Positions 19,443-29,967 are shown, numbered from the stretch's first letter. The stretch is DNA of 64,000 nt from Variovorax sp. N23 (GCF_025486315.1 NZ_JAOOPY010000002.1:361501-425500), one strand, 5' to 3'. Notes: a model not told the origin generated them from the sequence alone. A program made the numbers and translations.

Positions 19443-20378
19443 ATGCCTACCTCTGCACCGTCGTCATCCGCTCGCTGGAGTCCCAGGGCCTTGCTGCGCG
19501 CATCGGTCGCGGTGGCGCTGGTGACCATCGTGCTCAAGGGCGCGGCGGGCTACATGACGAATTCCATGGGCCTGATCTCGGACGCCATGGAGTCCTTCGT
19601 CAATCTCGCGAGTGCGATGTTCGCCCTGGCGATGGTCACCATCGCCGCGCGGCCGGCGGACGAGGATCATCCCTATGGCCATCACAAGGCGGAGTACTTC
19701 TCGTCCGGCTTCGAAGGCATCCTGATCATCGGTGCGGCATTGGCCATCGGCTGGGCAGCCATCGTGCGGCTGATGTCGCCGCAGCCGCTCGAACAGCTCG
19801 GCTGGGGCCTGGCGCTGTCGATCGTCAGTTCGATGCTGAACGCGGCGCTGGCCGTCGCGATGTTCCGTGCGGCGCGCGCGCACCGATCCATCGCGCTCGA
19901 AGCCGATGGCCGGCACCTGGTCACCGATGTGTGGACCTCGGCCGCCGTGGTGGTCGGCATCGTCGCGGTGCACTTCACCGGCTGGCTGTGGCTCGATCCG
20001 CTGCTGGCCATCGGGGTCGCGCTGAACATCGTGCGCGAGGGGGCGCACCTGGTCTGGCGTTCGTCGCAGGGCTTGATGGACCAGGCGCTCGATGCACCGT
20101 CGCTTGCCGCGATCGACGCCGCGCTCGCGCGCTTCACCGAGTGCGCCGATGGTGCGCAGCTGCGCTTCGACGACATCGTCACGCGCAGCGCGGGGCGCCG
20201 GCGCTTCGCCGACCTGCACATGCACGTGCCGGGCGAGTGGTCGCTGCAGCGCGCGGCGGCATTGCGTGATGGCCTCGAGCAGGCGTTGATGGAGGCCGTG
20301 CCGGGCCTGCGCGTCACGATCCAGCTGCTGCCGCTCAACATGGAAGCGCGCGCCGTGGGCATGGGCGACCACGAATGA
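19443..20378 (+). CDS. cation diffusion facilitator transporter
   Basis: A 311-residue CDF protein. Helix-2/5 metal-site patterns are visible ([12 protein letters not shown] with an Asp, and [16 protein letters not shown] with HxxxD), plus the [12 protein letters not shown] loop, and a cytoplasmic C-terminal domain ends it. Family members export Zn, Fe or Co by proton antiport. Its stop overlaps the dtd start as ATGA, an arrangement with no evident functional link. The metal is unknown. Confidence 0.9.
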   Translation: MPTSAPSSSARWSPRALLRASVAVALVTIVLKGAAGYMTNSMGLISDAMESFVNLASAMFALAMVTIAARPADEDHPYGHHKAEYFSSGFEGILIIGAALAIGWAAIVRLMSPQPLEQLGWGLALSIVSSMLNAALAVAMFRAARAHRSIALEADGRHLVTDVWTSAAVVVGIVAVHFTGWLWLDPLLAIGVALNIVREGAHLVWRSSQGLMDQALDAPSLAAIDAALARFTECADGAQLRFDDIVTRSAGRRRFADLHMHVPGEWSLQRAAALRDGLEQALMEAVPGLRVTIQLLPLNMEARAVGMGDHE

Positions 20379-20818
20379 AGGTGGTGCTGCAACGGGTGCG
20401 TGAAGCCCGCGTCGACATCGCAGGCGAAACCGTCGGCGCGATCGGTGCGGGGCTGCTGGTGCTGCTGTGCGCCGAGCGCGGCGACACCGACGCGGTGGCC
20501 GACCGGATGCTCGCCAAGATCCTCAAGCTGCGCATCTTTTCCGACGACGCCGGCAAGATGAACCGCAGCCTGCAGGACATCGGCGGCGGGCTGCTGGTCG
20601 TGAGCCAGTTCACCCTGGCCGCGGACCTGAGCGGCGGCAACCGGCCGAGCTTCACGCAGGCCGCGGCACCCGATGAAGGCCGGCGGCTCTACGACCTGTT
20701 CGTGGCGCGGGCGCGCGCCGCGCATCCCGTCGTCGCGACCGGCGTGTTCGCCGCCGACATGCAGGTGCACCTGGTCAACGATGGGCCGGTGACGATCCCG
20801 CTGCAGATGACGGCGTAG
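20375..20818 (+). CDS. dtd: D-aminoacyl-tRNA deacylase
   Basis: A 147-residue protein beginning [15 protein letters not shown] with the two catalytic strips [17 protein letters not shown] and [11 protein letters not shown] (the NxGP cis-proline motif). It clears D-amino acids and glycine mischarged on tRNA. Coupled by ATGA to the CDF gene. It is complete and canonical in length. Confidence 0.96.
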   Translation: MKVVLQRVREARVDIAGETVGAIGAGLLVLLCAERGDTDAVADRMLAKILKLRIFSDDAGKMNRSLQDIGGGLLVVSQFTLAADLSGGNRPSFTQAAAPDEGRRLYDLFVARARAAHPVVATGVFAADMQVHLVNDGPVTIPLQMTA

Positions 20819-20832
20819 CGGACGCCTGCCGG

Positions 20833-21291
20833 CTACTTGCCGTAGGGGCTGCGGATGCCCATTTCGGCAAGGATCTCGATCTCATACGCTTCCATCGCGT
20901 CGGCGTCGGCCTCGCCGGTCTCGTGGTCCCAGCCCTGCGCATGCAGCGTGCCGTGCACCAGCAGGTGCGCGTAATGGTCGGCCAGCGTCTTGCGGTTTTC
21001 CCTCGCCTCGCGCGCCACCACCGGTGCGCACAGCACCAGGTCGGCCATCACGATCGGCGCCTGCGCATAGTCGAAGGTCAGCACGTTGGTCGCGTAGTCC
21101 TTGCCGCGGAACTCGCGGTTGAGTTGCTGGCCTTCTTCCGCATCGACGATGCGCACGGTGATCTCGCCGTCGATGTCCAGCGCATGCCGGATCCAGCGCG
21201 TGACGCTGTGGCGCGGCAGCGCGGCACGGTGGCGCTCCACGCCGGGGAAGCGCGCGAATTGCAACGACAGCGACAGAGCCGGCAGCGCCAT
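20833..21291 (-). CDS. ybeY: endoribonuclease YbeY (rRNA maturation)
   Basis: A 152-residue metallo-RNase. The zinc site [12 protein letters not shown] matches the H3 motif (HGxLHxxGxDH), preceded by the family [15 protein letters not shown] segment. It takes part in 16S rRNA 3'-end maturation and ribosome quality control. The ATG overlaps the phoH stop, the conserved phoH-ybeY pair. Confidence 0.95.
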   Translation of the reverse strand: MALPALSLSLQFARFPGVERHRAALPRHSVTRWIRHALDIDGEITVRIVDAEEGQQLNREFRGKDYATNVLTFDYAQAPIVMADLVLCAPVVAREARENRKTLADHYAHLLVHGTLHAQGWDHETGEADADAMEAYEIEILAEMGIRSPYGK

Positions 21292-22238
21292 CACGCGCCT
21301 CCGCTGCGCTTGCGTTGCCCGTCGTAGGCGTCGACGATGCGCGCCACCAGCGGGTGCCGCACCACGTCGGCGCTGCTGAAGCGCGTGATGGCGATGCCCT
21401 TGACGCGCTTGAGCACGCGCTCGGCGTCGATCAGGCCCGACAGCTGCGACTTGGGCAGGTCGATCTGGCTCACGTCGCCCGTCACCACCGCCTTGGCACC
21501 GAAGCCGATGCGCGTGAGGAACATCTTCATCTGCTCGGGCGTCGTGTTCTGTGCCTCGTCGAGGATCACGAAGGCGTTGTTGAGCGTGCGCCCGCGCATG
21601 AAGGCCAGCGGCGCGATCTCCAGCGCGTTGCGCTCGAAAGCCTTCTGCACCTTGTCGTAGCCCATCAGGTCGTAGAGCGCGTCGTACAGCGGACGCAGGT
21701 AGGGGTCGACCTTCTGCGACAGGTCGCCCGGCAGAAAGCCGAGTCGCTCGCCGGCTTCGACCGCCGGGCGCGTGAGCACGATGCGCTGCACCGCGCTGCG
21801 CTCCAGCGCATCGACCGCGCAGGCCACGGCCAGGTAGGTCTTGCCGGTGCCTGCGGGGCCGATGCCGAAGGTGATGTCGTGCTTGGCGATGTGGTCGAGG
21901 TAGGCCGCCTGGGTCGGCGTGCGGGCGCGCAGGTCGGCGCGGCGCGTGACCAGCATCGGGCCGTCCTCGCCGCTCTCGGTCATGCCCGAGTCGCTGGCCA
22001 GCGTGAGCTGCACCACGGCCGGGTCGATGGGCCGCTCGGCGATCTCGTACAGCGCCTGCAGCACCTCCATCGCCTGGTCCGCGATGGCCTTCGGGCCTTC
22101 GACCTTGAACTGCTCGTGGCGGTGCGCGATCGTCACGCCCAGCGTGTCCTCGATGCGGCGCAGGTGCTCGTCGAGCGGGCCGCACAGGTGGCCGAGGCGC
22201 ACGTTGTTGAGGGGCTTGAAGGTGTGGCGAACGATCAA
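21291..22238 (-). CDS. ybeZ: PhoH family ATPase (YbeZ)
   Basis: A 315-residue protein with Walker [16 protein letters not shown], Walker [13 protein letters not shown] and the family [11 protein letters not shown] segment. YbeZ works with YbeY in rRNA processing. No ATG fits the conserved N-terminus ([19 protein letters not shown]), so a TTG at 22238 is proposed; the frame stays open upstream with no similarity. It is divergent from ruvA with only 30 bp between the starts. Confidence 0.93.
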   Translation of the reverse strand: MIVRHTFKPLNNVRLGHLCGPLDEHLRRIEDTLGVTIAHRHEQFKVEGPKAIADQAMEVLQALYEIAERPIDPAVVQLTLASDSGMTESGEDGPMLVTRRADLRARTPTQAAYLDHIAKHDITFGIGPAGTGKTYLAVACAVDALERSAVQRIVLTRPAVEAGERLGFLPGDLSQKVDPYLRPLYDALYDLMGYDKVQKAFERNALEIAPLAFMRGRTLNNAFVILDEAQNTTPEQMKMFLTRIGFGAKAVVTGDVSQIDLPKSQLSGLIDAERVLKRVKGIAITRFSSADVVRHPLVARIVDAYDGQRKRSGGA

Positions 22239-22268
22239 AGGATAATTCCGGCTCTTGAAGGGGCACCC

Positions 22269-22841
22269 ATGATAGGCAAATTGACCGGCACGCTGGCCGA
22301 ACGCAATCCACCGCAGGTGGTCGTCGACTGCAACGGCGTCGGTTACGAGGTCGACGTGCCGATGAGCACGTTCTACAACCTGCCGCACACCGGCGAGCGC
22401 GTGTCGCTGCTGACGCACTTCGTGGTGCGCGAAGACGCGCAGATTCTCTACGGTTTCGGCACCCACCAAGAGCGTGCGGCTTTCCGCCAGCTCATCAAGA
22501 TTTCCGGCATCGGCCCGCGCATGGCGCTGGGCGTGCTGTCGGGGCTGAGCGTCGGCGAACTGGCGCAGATCGTCACGCTGCAGGACGCCGGCCGGCTGGT
22601 GAAGATCCCCGGCATCGGCAAGAAGACCGCCGAACGCCTGCTGCTCGAACTCAAGGGCAAGCTGGGCGCCGACATCGCGCTGCCGGCGCACGCCGCCACC
22701 GACGCGCAGGCCGACATCCTGCAGGCGCTGATCGCGCTGGGCTACAGCGACAAGGAGGCCTCGGCGGCGCTGAAGGCGTTGCCGAAGGATGCGAGCGTGA
22801 GCGACGGCATCAAGCTGGCGCTGCGGGCCCTGGCGAAGTAG
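22269..22841 (+). CDS. ruvA: Holliday junction branch migration protein RuvA
   Basis: A 190-residue protein starting [20 protein letters not shown]. It has the OB-fold domain I, two helix-hairpin-helix motifs ([15 protein letters not shown] and [19 protein letters not shown]) and the C-terminal RuvB-contacting domain III. RuvA tetramers hold the junction while RuvB pumps DNA. In this genome it is separated from ruvB by about 8 kb. Confidence 0.97.
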   Translation: MIGKLTGTLAERNPPQVVVDCNGVGYEVDVPMSTFYNLPHTGERVSLLTHFVVREDAQILYGFGTHQERAAFRQLIKISGIGPRMALGVLSGLSVGELAQIVTLQDAGRLVKIPGIGKKTAERLLLELKGKLGADIALPAHAATDAQADILQALIALGYSDKEASAALKALPKDASVSDGIKLALRALAK

Positions 22842-22886
22842 GAGCGCTGCAGCGACACGGTGCCGCTAACCGGCGGGCCGCCATCG

Positions 22887-24767
22887 TCAATTGGCGCGGC
22901 GCCCGATCTCGATCAGACGGTTGTCCGGCAGGCCGAAGTAGTCGGATGACCGAGCCGCATTCCGCTGCAGCATGCCGAAGAGCGCCTTGCGCAGCACACC
23001 CAGCCCCGGCAGCCGGCCCAGGCCCAGCGATGCGCGCGAGGTGAAGTACGACGTGGACATGGACTCGATGCTCAGCCCGTGCTGGTAGGCCATCAGGCGC
23101 AGGTACTCGGGGACGGCCGGGTCTTCCATGAAGCCCTGGTAGGCCGTCACGCGCCAGAAGCCGTGCGCCAACTGCTCGACCTGCAGCCGGTCGGCCGGGT
23201 ACACGCGGGGAACGGGGCGGGTCCGCACGCACAGGATGATCACCCGCTCGTGCAGCACCTGGTTGTGCTTGAGGTTGTGCAGCAGCGCATGCGGCACGCT
23301 GTCCGGGTCGGCCGTCATGAAGACGGCGGTGCCATGCACGCGGTGGGGCATGTCGACCGCCAGCGCGTCGATGAAGGGCGTCAGTGCGATGCGCTCCTCG
23401 GCCGCCGCCTGCTCGGTCACGCGCCGGCCCTTGGCCCAGGTCGTGAAGACGAACATCACCATTGCCGCCACCACCAGCGTGAGCCAGCCGCCTTCGGCGA
23501 TCTTCAGGCTGTTGGCCGTGATGAAGGTCAGGTCCACGAGGGCGAAGAGGCCCACGCCGATGCCCACGGCCACCCTGTTCCAGCGCCACAGGCGCCATGC
23601 CACCACACCCGCCAGCAGCGTGGTGGTCAGCATGGTCACCGACACCGCAATGCCATAGGCGGCCGACAGCGCCCCGGAGCTGCGGAAGGCCAACACCAGC
23701 AGCAGGACGCCCGCCATCAGCAGCCAGTTCACCGTCGGCAGGTAGACCTGGCCGATGGCGGAATCGGATGTCTGCACGATGCGCATGCGCGGCAGGTAGC
23801 CCATGTGCATGGCGTGCGCGGTCATCGAGAAGGCGCCGGAAATCACCGCCTGCGAAGCGATGACGGTCGCGCAGGCCGCCAGCACCACCATCGGCAGCGT
23901 GGCCCAGGCCGGGAAGAGGCGGAAGAAGGGGTTGTCGATGGCCGTCGGGTCTGCCAGCACCAGCGCGCCTTGGCCGAAGTAATTGAGCACCAGCGCCGGC
24001 AGCGCGATGAAGGTCCAGGCCATGCGGATCGGCGCCGCGCCGAAGTGCCCCATGTCCGCATACAGCGCCTCGCCGCCCGTGAAGGCCAGAAAGACCGCGC
24101 CCAGCACGCCCAGCGACTGTGCCCGGTGCGTGAGCAGAAACTGCAACGCCCAGCGGGGGTCGATGGCTTCGAGCACATGCGGGTTCCGGATGATGTGAGC
24201 GATGCCCGAGACGGCCAGCACACCGAACCACAGCAACATCACCGGGCCGAACGTCCGGCCGACCGATGCCGTGCCCTTGCGCTGCACCAGGAAAAGCCCG
24301 ATGAGGACCACCAGTGTGATCGGCACCACGTAGGGCTTGAACACGGGCGTGGCGACCTCCAGTCCCTCCACCGCCGACAGGACCGAGATGGCCGGCGTGA
24401 TCAGGCTGTCGCCATAGAACATCGCGGCGCCGACGAGCCCGAGCGCGGCGACGGCCTTCCAGGCCCAGGGTCGTGCGCCGCCGTTCTCGAGCGCCTGGCC
24501 GGCCAGGCCCTGCAGGGCCAGGATGCCGCCTTCGCCGTCGTGGTCGGCGCGCAGCACGAACACCACGTACTTCAGCGTGACGACCAGCATGAGCCCCCAC
24601 AGCACCAGCGACAGCAGCCCGAGCACGGCGCTGCGGTCCAGCACGACGCCATGGGCCGGGCTCAGGCATTCCTTGAAGGCATAGAGCGGCGAGGTGCCGA
24701 TGTCGCCGAAGACCACCCCGAGGGCGGCCACCATCAGCACGGATTTCGCGGACTGACCGTCTTTCAT
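22887..24767 (-). CDS. kup: Kup-type potassium uptake protein
   Basis: A 626-residue membrane protein with the diagnostic start ALGVVFGDIGTSPLYAFKEC, about 12 helices, and a cytoplasmic tail ending in FGLPDNRLIEIGRR. It is a K+:H+ symporter family. Length matches E. coli Kup (622). Its ATG overlaps the stop of the CdsA-like gene (ATGA), making it the last gene of the ynb-like lipid operon, an unexpected partner. Confidence 0.95.
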   Translation of the reverse strand: MKDGQSAKSVLMVAALGVVFGDIGTSPLYAFKECLSPAHGVVLDRSAVLGLLSLVLWGLMLVVTLKYVVFVLRADHDGEGGILALQGLAGQALENGGARPWAWKAVAALGLVGAAMFYGDSLITPAISVLSAVEGLEVATPVFKPYVVPITLVVLIGLFLVQRKGTASVGRTFGPVMLLWFGVLAVSGIAHIIRNPHVLEAIDPRWALQFLLTHRAQSLGVLGAVFLAFTGGEALYADMGHFGAAPIRMAWTFIALPALVLNYFGQGALVLADPTAIDNPFFRLFPAWATLPMVVLAACATVIASQAVISGAFSMTAHAMHMGYLPRMRIVQTSDSAIGQVYLPTVNWLLMAGVLLLVLAFRSSGALSAAYGIAVSVTMLTTTLLAGVVAWRLWRWNRVAVGIGVGLFALVDLTFITANSLKIAEGGWLTLVVAAMVMFVFTTWAKGRRVTEQAAAEERIALTPFIDALAVDMPHRVHGTAVFMTADPDSVPHALLHNLKHNQVLHERVIILCVRTRPVPRVYPADRLQVEQLAHGFWRVTAYQGFMEDPAVPEYLRLMAYQHGLSIESMSTSYFTSRASLGLGRLPGLGVLRKALFGMLQRNAARSSDYFGLPDNRLIEIGRRAN

Positions 24768-25717
24768 GGAACCCACCAGTAGCGCAGCGCGTGAAAGTAG
24801 ACGGGCGCCGCGAAGATCACCGAGTCGAGCCGATCGAGCATGCCGCCGTGGCCTTCGATCATGTGGCCCCAGTCCTTCACGCCGCGGTCGCGCTTGATGG
24901 CCGACATCACCAGGCCGCCGAAGAAGCCCATCAGGCAGATGGTCAGCGCCATCAGCGCGGCCTGCCAGGGTGTGAAGGGCGTGGCCCAGGAGAGCGCCGC
25001 GCCGAGGGCGGTCGCGCTGGCCACGCCGCCGATCAGCCCTTCCCACGTCTTCGACGGTGACAGCTCGGGCGCGACCTTGCGTTGGCCCAGCAGCTTGCCC
25101 CACACGTACTGCAGTACGTCGCTGCCCTGCACCACGATCACCAGGAAGGCGATCAGCAGCAGGTTGCGGCCCTCGAAGCCGGGAATCTGCAACGTGAGCA
25201 GCGCGGGCACATGGCTGATGCAGAAGACGCAGACCATCAGCCCCCACTGAATCTTCGACGTGCGTTCGAGAAAGCGCTGCGTGTCGCCGCCCACGGCCGC
25301 CAGGATGGGCAGCACCAGGAAGGCGTAGACCGGGATGAAGATCGCGTACAGCCCATACCAGTCGATCCAGATCAGGAAGTACTGCACCGGCAGGGCGATG
25401 AAGAAGGCCACCGCGATGGCGGCGTGGTCGCCGCGCCGGGTGTAGGCCAGGCTCATGAACTCGCGCAGCGCATAGAAGGAGATCAGGTAGAACAGCACGA
25501 TCACGCCGCCCTTGCCGAAGGCGAAGGACAGGCCGATGACCGCCACCATCACCCACCACGCGTTGACGCGCGCGTTGAGGTTGTCGATCACCGAATGCGG
25601 CTGGCCGTGCGCCACGCGCCATTTCAGCAGCGCGCCGATGGCCGAGGCGAGCACGAGCACGCCGAAGACGCCGCCGAAGAGCATCAGCGTGGTGTGGGTC
25701 GAGGCGGAGATGGTCAT
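24764..25717 (-). CDS. CdsA/YnbB-like phosphatidate cytidylyltransferase
   Basis: A 317-residue polytopic protein with about eight helices and the CDP-diglyceride synthase signature near the C-terminus: SPSKTWEGLIGGVASATALG and IKRDRGVKDWGHMIEGHGGMLDRLDS (catalytic Asp cluster). The reaction is CTP + phosphatidate to CDP-diacylglycerol. Because the neighbours match E. coli YnbA, C and D, this is more likely the YnbB-type paralogue than the housekeeping CdsA. It overlaps the PlsC-like gene upstream and kup downstream by 4 bp each. Confidence 0.88.
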   Translation of the reverse strand: MTISASTHTTLMLFGGVFGVLVLASAIGALLKWRVAHGQPHSVIDNLNARVNAWWVMVAVIGLSFAFGKGGVIVLFYLISFYALREFMSLAYTRRGDHAAIAVAFFIALPVQYFLIWIDWYGLYAIFIPVYAFLVLPILAAVGGDTQRFLERTSKIQWGLMVCVFCISHVPALLTLQIPGFEGRNLLLIAFLVIVVQGSDVLQYVWGKLLGQRKVAPELSPSKTWEGLIGGVASATALGAALSWATPFTPWQAALMALTICLMGFFGGLVMSAIKRDRGVKDWGHMIEGHGGMLDRLDSVIFAAPVYFHALRYWWVP

Positions 25718-26397
25718 GCGCGGGCGTCCTCTGCCTTGTCGTATTCGGGGCGCAAGTCGAGCATCGCGGCGCGGGCGCGCGCGATGAAGGCGTTCTTGTC
25801 TTCGCCCTCGGCCAGTACCAGCGGCGCGCCGTAGCGCACCGTGCAGGCCAGCGGGATCGGCACCAGCGTGCCCTTGGGCAGCACGCGCTTGAGGTTCTCG
25901 ATCCATACCGGCACCAGCCGCACCTGCGGGCAGGCGCGCGCCAGGTGGAACAGCCCGCTCTTCAATGGCAGCAGGATGTCGTCGCCGGTGTTGCGCGTGC
26001 CTTCGGGAAACATGATGAGCGAGTCGCCGGACTGCAGCGCCTCGGTCATCTGCTCGACCGGGTTGGGCGCGCCCGCGGCAGTGCCGCCGTCGCGACGGAT
26101 CATCAGCGCGTTGAACACGTCCACGCCGATGAAGCGCCGCATCGACGACGCCTCCCAGTAGTCCTGCCCCGCCACCGGCCGCGTGAGGGCGCGCAGGTCG
26201 GCCGGCAGCGTGGCCCACAGCAGCACGAAGTCGCCGTGGCTCGTGTGGTTGGCGAAGTACAGCGTCTGCTCGGCCTTGGGCGTGGTGCCCGACCAGATGG
26301 CGCGCACGCCGGTCAGCAGCCGCGCGGCCAGCACGATCGACCAGGCCGAGACGACGGCGGCCGCGTGGCGCAGGCCGCTGCGAGGAAGGGAACTCAT
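25714..26397 (-). CDS. PlsC-like 1-acylglycerol-3-phosphate acyltransferase
   Basis: A 227-residue membrane-associated acyltransferase. FANHTSHGDFVLLW carries the HxxxxD catalytic motif (about residues 51-56) and MFPEGTRNTGDD the FPEGTR substrate motif. It would make phosphatidic acid, the substrate of the CdsA-like protein encoded next (4-bp overlap). E. coli ynb has no such gene, so this operon looks more self-contained. Confidence 0.88.
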   Translation of the reverse strand: MSSLPRSGLRHAAAVVSAWSIVLAARLLTGVRAIWSGTTPKAEQTLYFANHTSHGDFVLLWATLPADLRALTRPVAGQDYWEASSMRRFIGVDVFNALMIRRDGGTAAGAPNPVEQMTEALQSGDSLIMFPEGTRNTGDDILLPLKSGLFHLARACPQVRLVPVWIENLKRVLPKGTLVPIPLACTVRYGAPLVLAEGEDKNAFIARARAAMLDLRPEYDKAEDARA

Positions 26398-26435
26398 GGG
26401 AATGACGCTTCTTGTTGGGATGGAGAGGGGAGGGA

Positions 26436-26870
26436 TCAGCGCAAGTCTTGCGTCAGGAGCGCCAGCAGGAACATCGCGCTCTGGCAGGCGACGGCGATGC
26501 CGTGGCGCTGCATCAGCTGGCGCGCGCCCTGCACCCGGTCGGCCAGCGCGCGGGGCGCGTCGGGCGAGTGGCGCAGGCCGAGCTTCTGCAGGGCGACGTC
26601 GAGCGTGCTGAGCGACGGGATCGCGCCACTGGCCAAGCCGTCGAACAGCCCCACGTCGAGCCGCAGCCGCAGTGCCATGTAGCGCTCGAAGATGCCGATG
26701 ATCGCGACCGCGCCGAAGCCCATGCAGGACAGCATCGAGAGCGAGCGCCCCGTCAGCGCCAGCACGCCGATCGAGATGAGGCTGAGGCCCAGTCCCCAGG
26801 CCGCGATCACGCTGGCCGCCTGCAGCAGGCGGGCCGTGGCGGTACAGAGGGCGCGTTCGTGGTCGGTCAT
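26436..26870 (-). CDS. small membrane protein of the ynb-like operon
   Basis: A 144-residue protein with two or three hydrophobic segments (ASVIAAWGLGLSLISIGVLAL, SMLSCMGFGAVAIIGIFERY, and a last one near FLLALL). I do not recognise the family. ATG 26870 overlaps the stop of the phosphatase gene as ATGA, and the next gene starts 38 bp after it, so it belongs to the lipid operon. Probably a structural or accessory inner-membrane factor. Confidence 0.75.
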   Translation of the reverse strand: MTDHERALCTATARLLQAASVIAAWGLGLSLISIGVLALTGRSLSMLSCMGFGAVAIIGIFERYMALRLRLDVGLFDGLASGAIPSLSTLDVALQKLGLRHSPDAPRALADRVQGARQLMQRHGIAVACQSAMFLLALLTQDLR

Positions 26871-28195
26871 GGGGTGCGAGTGTGCCGTGTCGCGTGGTCG
26901 AGGGCGTTCTGCCAGGCGCGGCGCAGCACGATCTGCGGTCGCGCTCGGCGCACCTGCGCTTCCGCGTCACCGAGGCTGGCCGACGTGCCATGCAGCCGCA
27001 GCCAGGCGATGGTCGCCGCCGCGCTGCGCGAGAAGCCGAGCGCGCAGCACACCCACACGGTGTGTCCGGCGCGGCGCTGCGCGTCGATGACGTGGGCCGC
27101 GCGCTGCAGGCGATGCGGCGGCGGCACGACGAGGTCGAGCATCGGCACGCAGCGTGCGCCGTCGACGGCGGGCAACTGCAGTTCGGCGCACAGGCTCACC
27201 AGCCGCGGCTGGCCGGCCGCGGCCCATTCGTCACGCGACGGGATGCGGCCGAGCCGCAGCCCCGGCGCCACCTCGACCGACGCCGGCAGGCGCCGCGTCC
27301 AGGCCCAGGCGTTGACCGCCGCGCCGAGGCGGTAGGGTGCGAACAGCCAGCGCGCCGCCCATCGCATGCGGCCGTGGCCGTCCATCTGGAAGCCGCGGGC
27401 GCCGAGGGCCGCGTAGTTCAGCGCGACCAGGGCGAGCGATGCGGCGGGCCAACTGAGCCAGAGGCCGAGTCCGCCGATGGCCAGCGCGGCACCGAGCAGG
27501 ATCAGCGCGCCGACGCCATACAAACCCGCCAGCTTCCAGCGCTGCGGATCGCGCGTGACCCGCCACCCTTGCCGGATCGACGCCACCCGTTCCAGCGGCC
27601 ACAGCCACACGCAGACCAGCCCCAGCAGCGCACCGGTCGGGATGTCGATGAAGTGGTGCTGCCAGGTGGTGAGCACCGACGCGCAGATGGCGAAGGCCCA
27701 CCCGTGCAGCACCCCCCGCGCCCACCGCGGGCGGATGAAGCGGCGGTACCAGTCCCACAGGATCACGGCCAGCGCGATGTGCAGCGACGGCGCCTGGTTG
27801 AAGGGCTGGTCGAAGCCGCGCAGCGCGTCGAACAGAAAGGCCGGCGCGCCGCTGACCGCCGGCTGGCCGAAGCCAAAGCGCAGCGGCCACGCCACGAAGC
27901 AGCTCACCGCGATGACGGTGGCGCTGACCAGACGCAGCGCATGCCGGTCCATCGTGTGCCTGTCGCGCGCGAAGAACAGCGACAGCGCGTAGAAGACGTT
28001 GATGGTCCAGTACGGGAAGATGGTCCAGGGCCAGAAGGGAATGCCGCGCTCCCAGCCGAAGGCCAGCGTCGGCACCACGGCACGCGAGGCGGCCCACCCG
28101 TTCGCGAAGCCATAGGTCGCGTAGAACAGCGGCCCGAGCAAGACGAGCCAGGCGATGGCGCGCCGCCACGGTCGTTCTGCGAACCAGCGCCTCAT
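26867..28195 (-). CDS. PAP2 phosphatase fused to dual-specificity phosphatase (YnbD-like)
   Basis: A 442-residue protein. The N-terminal half is a polytopic PAP2/inositolphosphotransferase-like domain with NQAPSLHIALAVILW and TTWQHHFIDIPTGALLG (catalytic His). The C-terminal third is a dual-specificity phosphatase domain with VWVCCALGFSRSAAATIAWL, where C-x5-R is the nucleophile loop. E. coli YnbD has this fusion and nearly the same length. It starts one base after the stop of the hydrolase-methyltransferase gene. The physiological substrate is unknown. Confidence 0.87.
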   Translation of the reverse strand: MRRWFAERPWRRAIAWLVLLGPLFYATYGFANGWAASRAVVPTLAFGWERGIPFWPWTIFPYWTINVFYALSLFFARDRHTMDRHALRLVSATVIAVSCFVAWPLRFGFGQPAVSGAPAFLFDALRGFDQPFNQAPSLHIALAVILWDWYRRFIRPRWARGVLHGWAFAICASVLTTWQHHFIDIPTGALLGLVCVWLWPLERVASIRQGWRVTRDPQRWKLAGLYGVGALILLGAALAIGGLGLWLSWPAASLALVALNYAALGARGFQMDGHGRMRWAARWLFAPYRLGAAVNAWAWTRRLPASVEVAPGLRLGRIPSRDEWAAAGQPRLVSLCAELQLPAVDGARCVPMLDLVVPPPHRLQRAAHVIDAQRRAGHTVWVCCALGFSRSAAATIAWLRLHGTSASLGDAEAQVRRARPQIVLRRAWQNALDHATRHTRTP

Positions 28196-28196
28196 C

Positions 28197-29957
28197 TCAC
28201 TGAACGGTTCGTATCGCCAGCGACACGGTGAAGATGCCCCATTCGTCCACGCGCTGGGCGATCTTGCGGAAGCCGGCTTCTTCCACCAGCTGATCCATTT
28301 CGGCCTGCGTGCGGCGGCGCATCACCCAGGCCTCGCCCTGGCGGTGGCTGGTCAGCGCGCGCGCGATCATCTCCAGCTGCGGGTGCCACGGCTGGCCGGT
28401 GTAGACCAGGTAGCCGCGGTCTTCCACCGCATCGCCGACGCCGGCCAGCGAGCGGCGCACCATCTCGTTGTCGGGGAAGAGTTCGTACAGGCCCGAGACC
28501 ACGGCCAGCGTCGGCCGCGGCGTCACGGTCGCGAGGCTGATGCGGTCGAAGGCGTCGGCCTGCACGAACTTGGCAACGTCCTGCAGTTCCTTCTCGGCGA
28601 TCAGCCTGGTGCCGTCGCGCACATTGATGTCGCTGTAGTCGCGCAGCAGGATCGAGCTGGCCTTCACCGGACTGGCCTGCACCGCGTCGAGCACATAGCG
28701 GCCATGGCCGGCGGCGATGTCCATCACGCGCACCTCGCGCTGCTGCTCGGCCAGCCGCTCCATCGCTTCGCGGATCAGTTCCTCGACATGGACCTTGCGC
28801 TGGCGGATGCCGCGCCAGCCGATGGACTCAAGGTAGGTCTTGTCGATCGAGCGGCCCAGCGCGCCCTTGCCCTCCGGCGCGTTGCGGTAGACGTAGTCGA
28901 GCGTGCTGCCCGAGTCGAAGCCGGTGTCGTGCCCCAGCTTGACGCCGCGGGACAAGAGCCCGCCGAAGCGCAGGCTGGCGCGCGTCATCGCCCAGTAGGC
29001 GCCGCGTGGCGACCAGGGCGACAGGGGCGCGGCGAGCGCGCGCGATTCGTCGGCCGTCGCGCCGTGCAGGTGCGCCTCGCGCAGGTCGACCGGTGGCGTC
29101 GGCGCGTCGAAGCGCTGCAGGATGAACTCGCGGATCGACGCCACCACCGGTGCGCGGTCGCGCTCGCCCAGCGTGTCGTGGAAGAAGCCGGGCAGCACCG
29201 TCTTGGTCTTGATCGCGCTGCCGAGCCGCTCGAAGAAGGTGTGCTGGGGCTTGTGGTGCACCACCCAGTCGGCGCCGGAAATCAACAGCTGCACCGGCAG
29301 CGTGATCGCGTTGGCATCGGCCACCACGCGGTCGGCCGCCGTGTACAGGTCGAGCAGGATGTTCACCGCGATCGGCCGCGAGATGAGCGGGTCGCGCTCG
29401 TAGCTGGCGATGCGTTCCGGGTCGTGCGTGAGGAACTTCGCCTTGACGTAGCTGTTGACGAAGAACAGCCCGCGCAGCTTGTGCATCAGCCCGAGGCCGG
29501 CGCGCGCGAAGGGCACGTAGAGCTTGACCTGGAACGCCGGCGACGCGAGCGTCAGGCCGCGCACCTTGGGCGCGTAGTCGTGCGCCCAGGTCGAGATCAG
29601 CACCGCGCCGACGCTCTGCGCGATGACGTACTGGTCCCTCTCCCGCACGCCGTGCGCGCTGCCGATGTGGTCGACGAAGGTCTGCACGTCGCGCACCGAG
29701 GTCGCGAAACTGGGGCTGTGGCCGCGCGCACCGGGCGACTGGCCGTGGCCGCGGGCGTCCCAGGCGAAGAAGTCGAAATCGGGCAGGTCGAGCTCGTCGA
29801 CCAGATGCGCCATGCGCGCGCCGTGCTCGTGGCCGCGGTGGAACAGCAGGATGGCACCGCGACGGAGGGCGCCGGTGGCCGGCCAGTGGCGGTAGAACAG
29901 CGAGACGCCGTCGTGCGTGGTGAAGTGGTGCTCGTGCGGAACGCGAGGCTGGGTCAT
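28197..29957 (-). CDS. alpha/beta hydrolase fused to SAM methyltransferase (YnbC-like)
   Basis: A 586-residue fusion. The first about 310 residues are a monoacylglycerol-lipase-like alpha/beta hydrolase: FHRGHEHGARMAHLVDEL, WDARGHGQSPGARG and the nucleophile elbow VIAQSVGAVL (AQSVG in place of GxSxG). The last about 250 are a class I methyltransferase domain with VRVMDIAAGHGRYVLDAV as the SAM loop. E. coli YnbC has the same architecture and about the same length. The position between the CDP-alcohol transferase and YnbD-like genes supports a shared lipid or lipid-headgroup pathway. Confidence 0.87.
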   Translation of the reverse strand: MTQPRVPHEHHFTTHDGVSLFYRHWPATGALRRGAILLFHRGHEHGARMAHLVDELDLPDFDFFAWDARGHGQSPGARGHSPSFATSVRDVQTFVDHIGSAHGVRERDQYVIAQSVGAVLISTWAHDYAPKVRGLTLASPAFQVKLYVPFARAGLGLMHKLRGLFFVNSYVKAKFLTHDPERIASYERDPLISRPIAVNILLDLYTAADRVVADANAITLPVQLLISGADWVVHHKPQHTFFERLGSAIKTKTVLPGFFHDTLGERDRAPVVASIREFILQRFDAPTPPVDLREAHLHGATADESRALAAPLSPWSPRGAYWAMTRASLRFGGLLSRGVKLGHDTGFDSGSTLDYVYRNAPEGKGALGRSIDKTYLESIGWRGIRQRKVHVEELIREAMERLAEQQREVRVMDIAAGHGRYVLDAVQASPVKASSILLRDYSDINVRDGTRLIAEKELQDVAKFVQADAFDRISLATVTPRPTLAVVSGLYELFPDNEMVRRSLAGVGDAVEDRGYLVYTGQPWHPQLEMIARALTSHRQGEAWVMRRRTQAEMDQLVEEAGFRKIAQRVDEWGIFTVSLAIRTVQ

Positions 29958-29967
29958 GAGGTTCGAT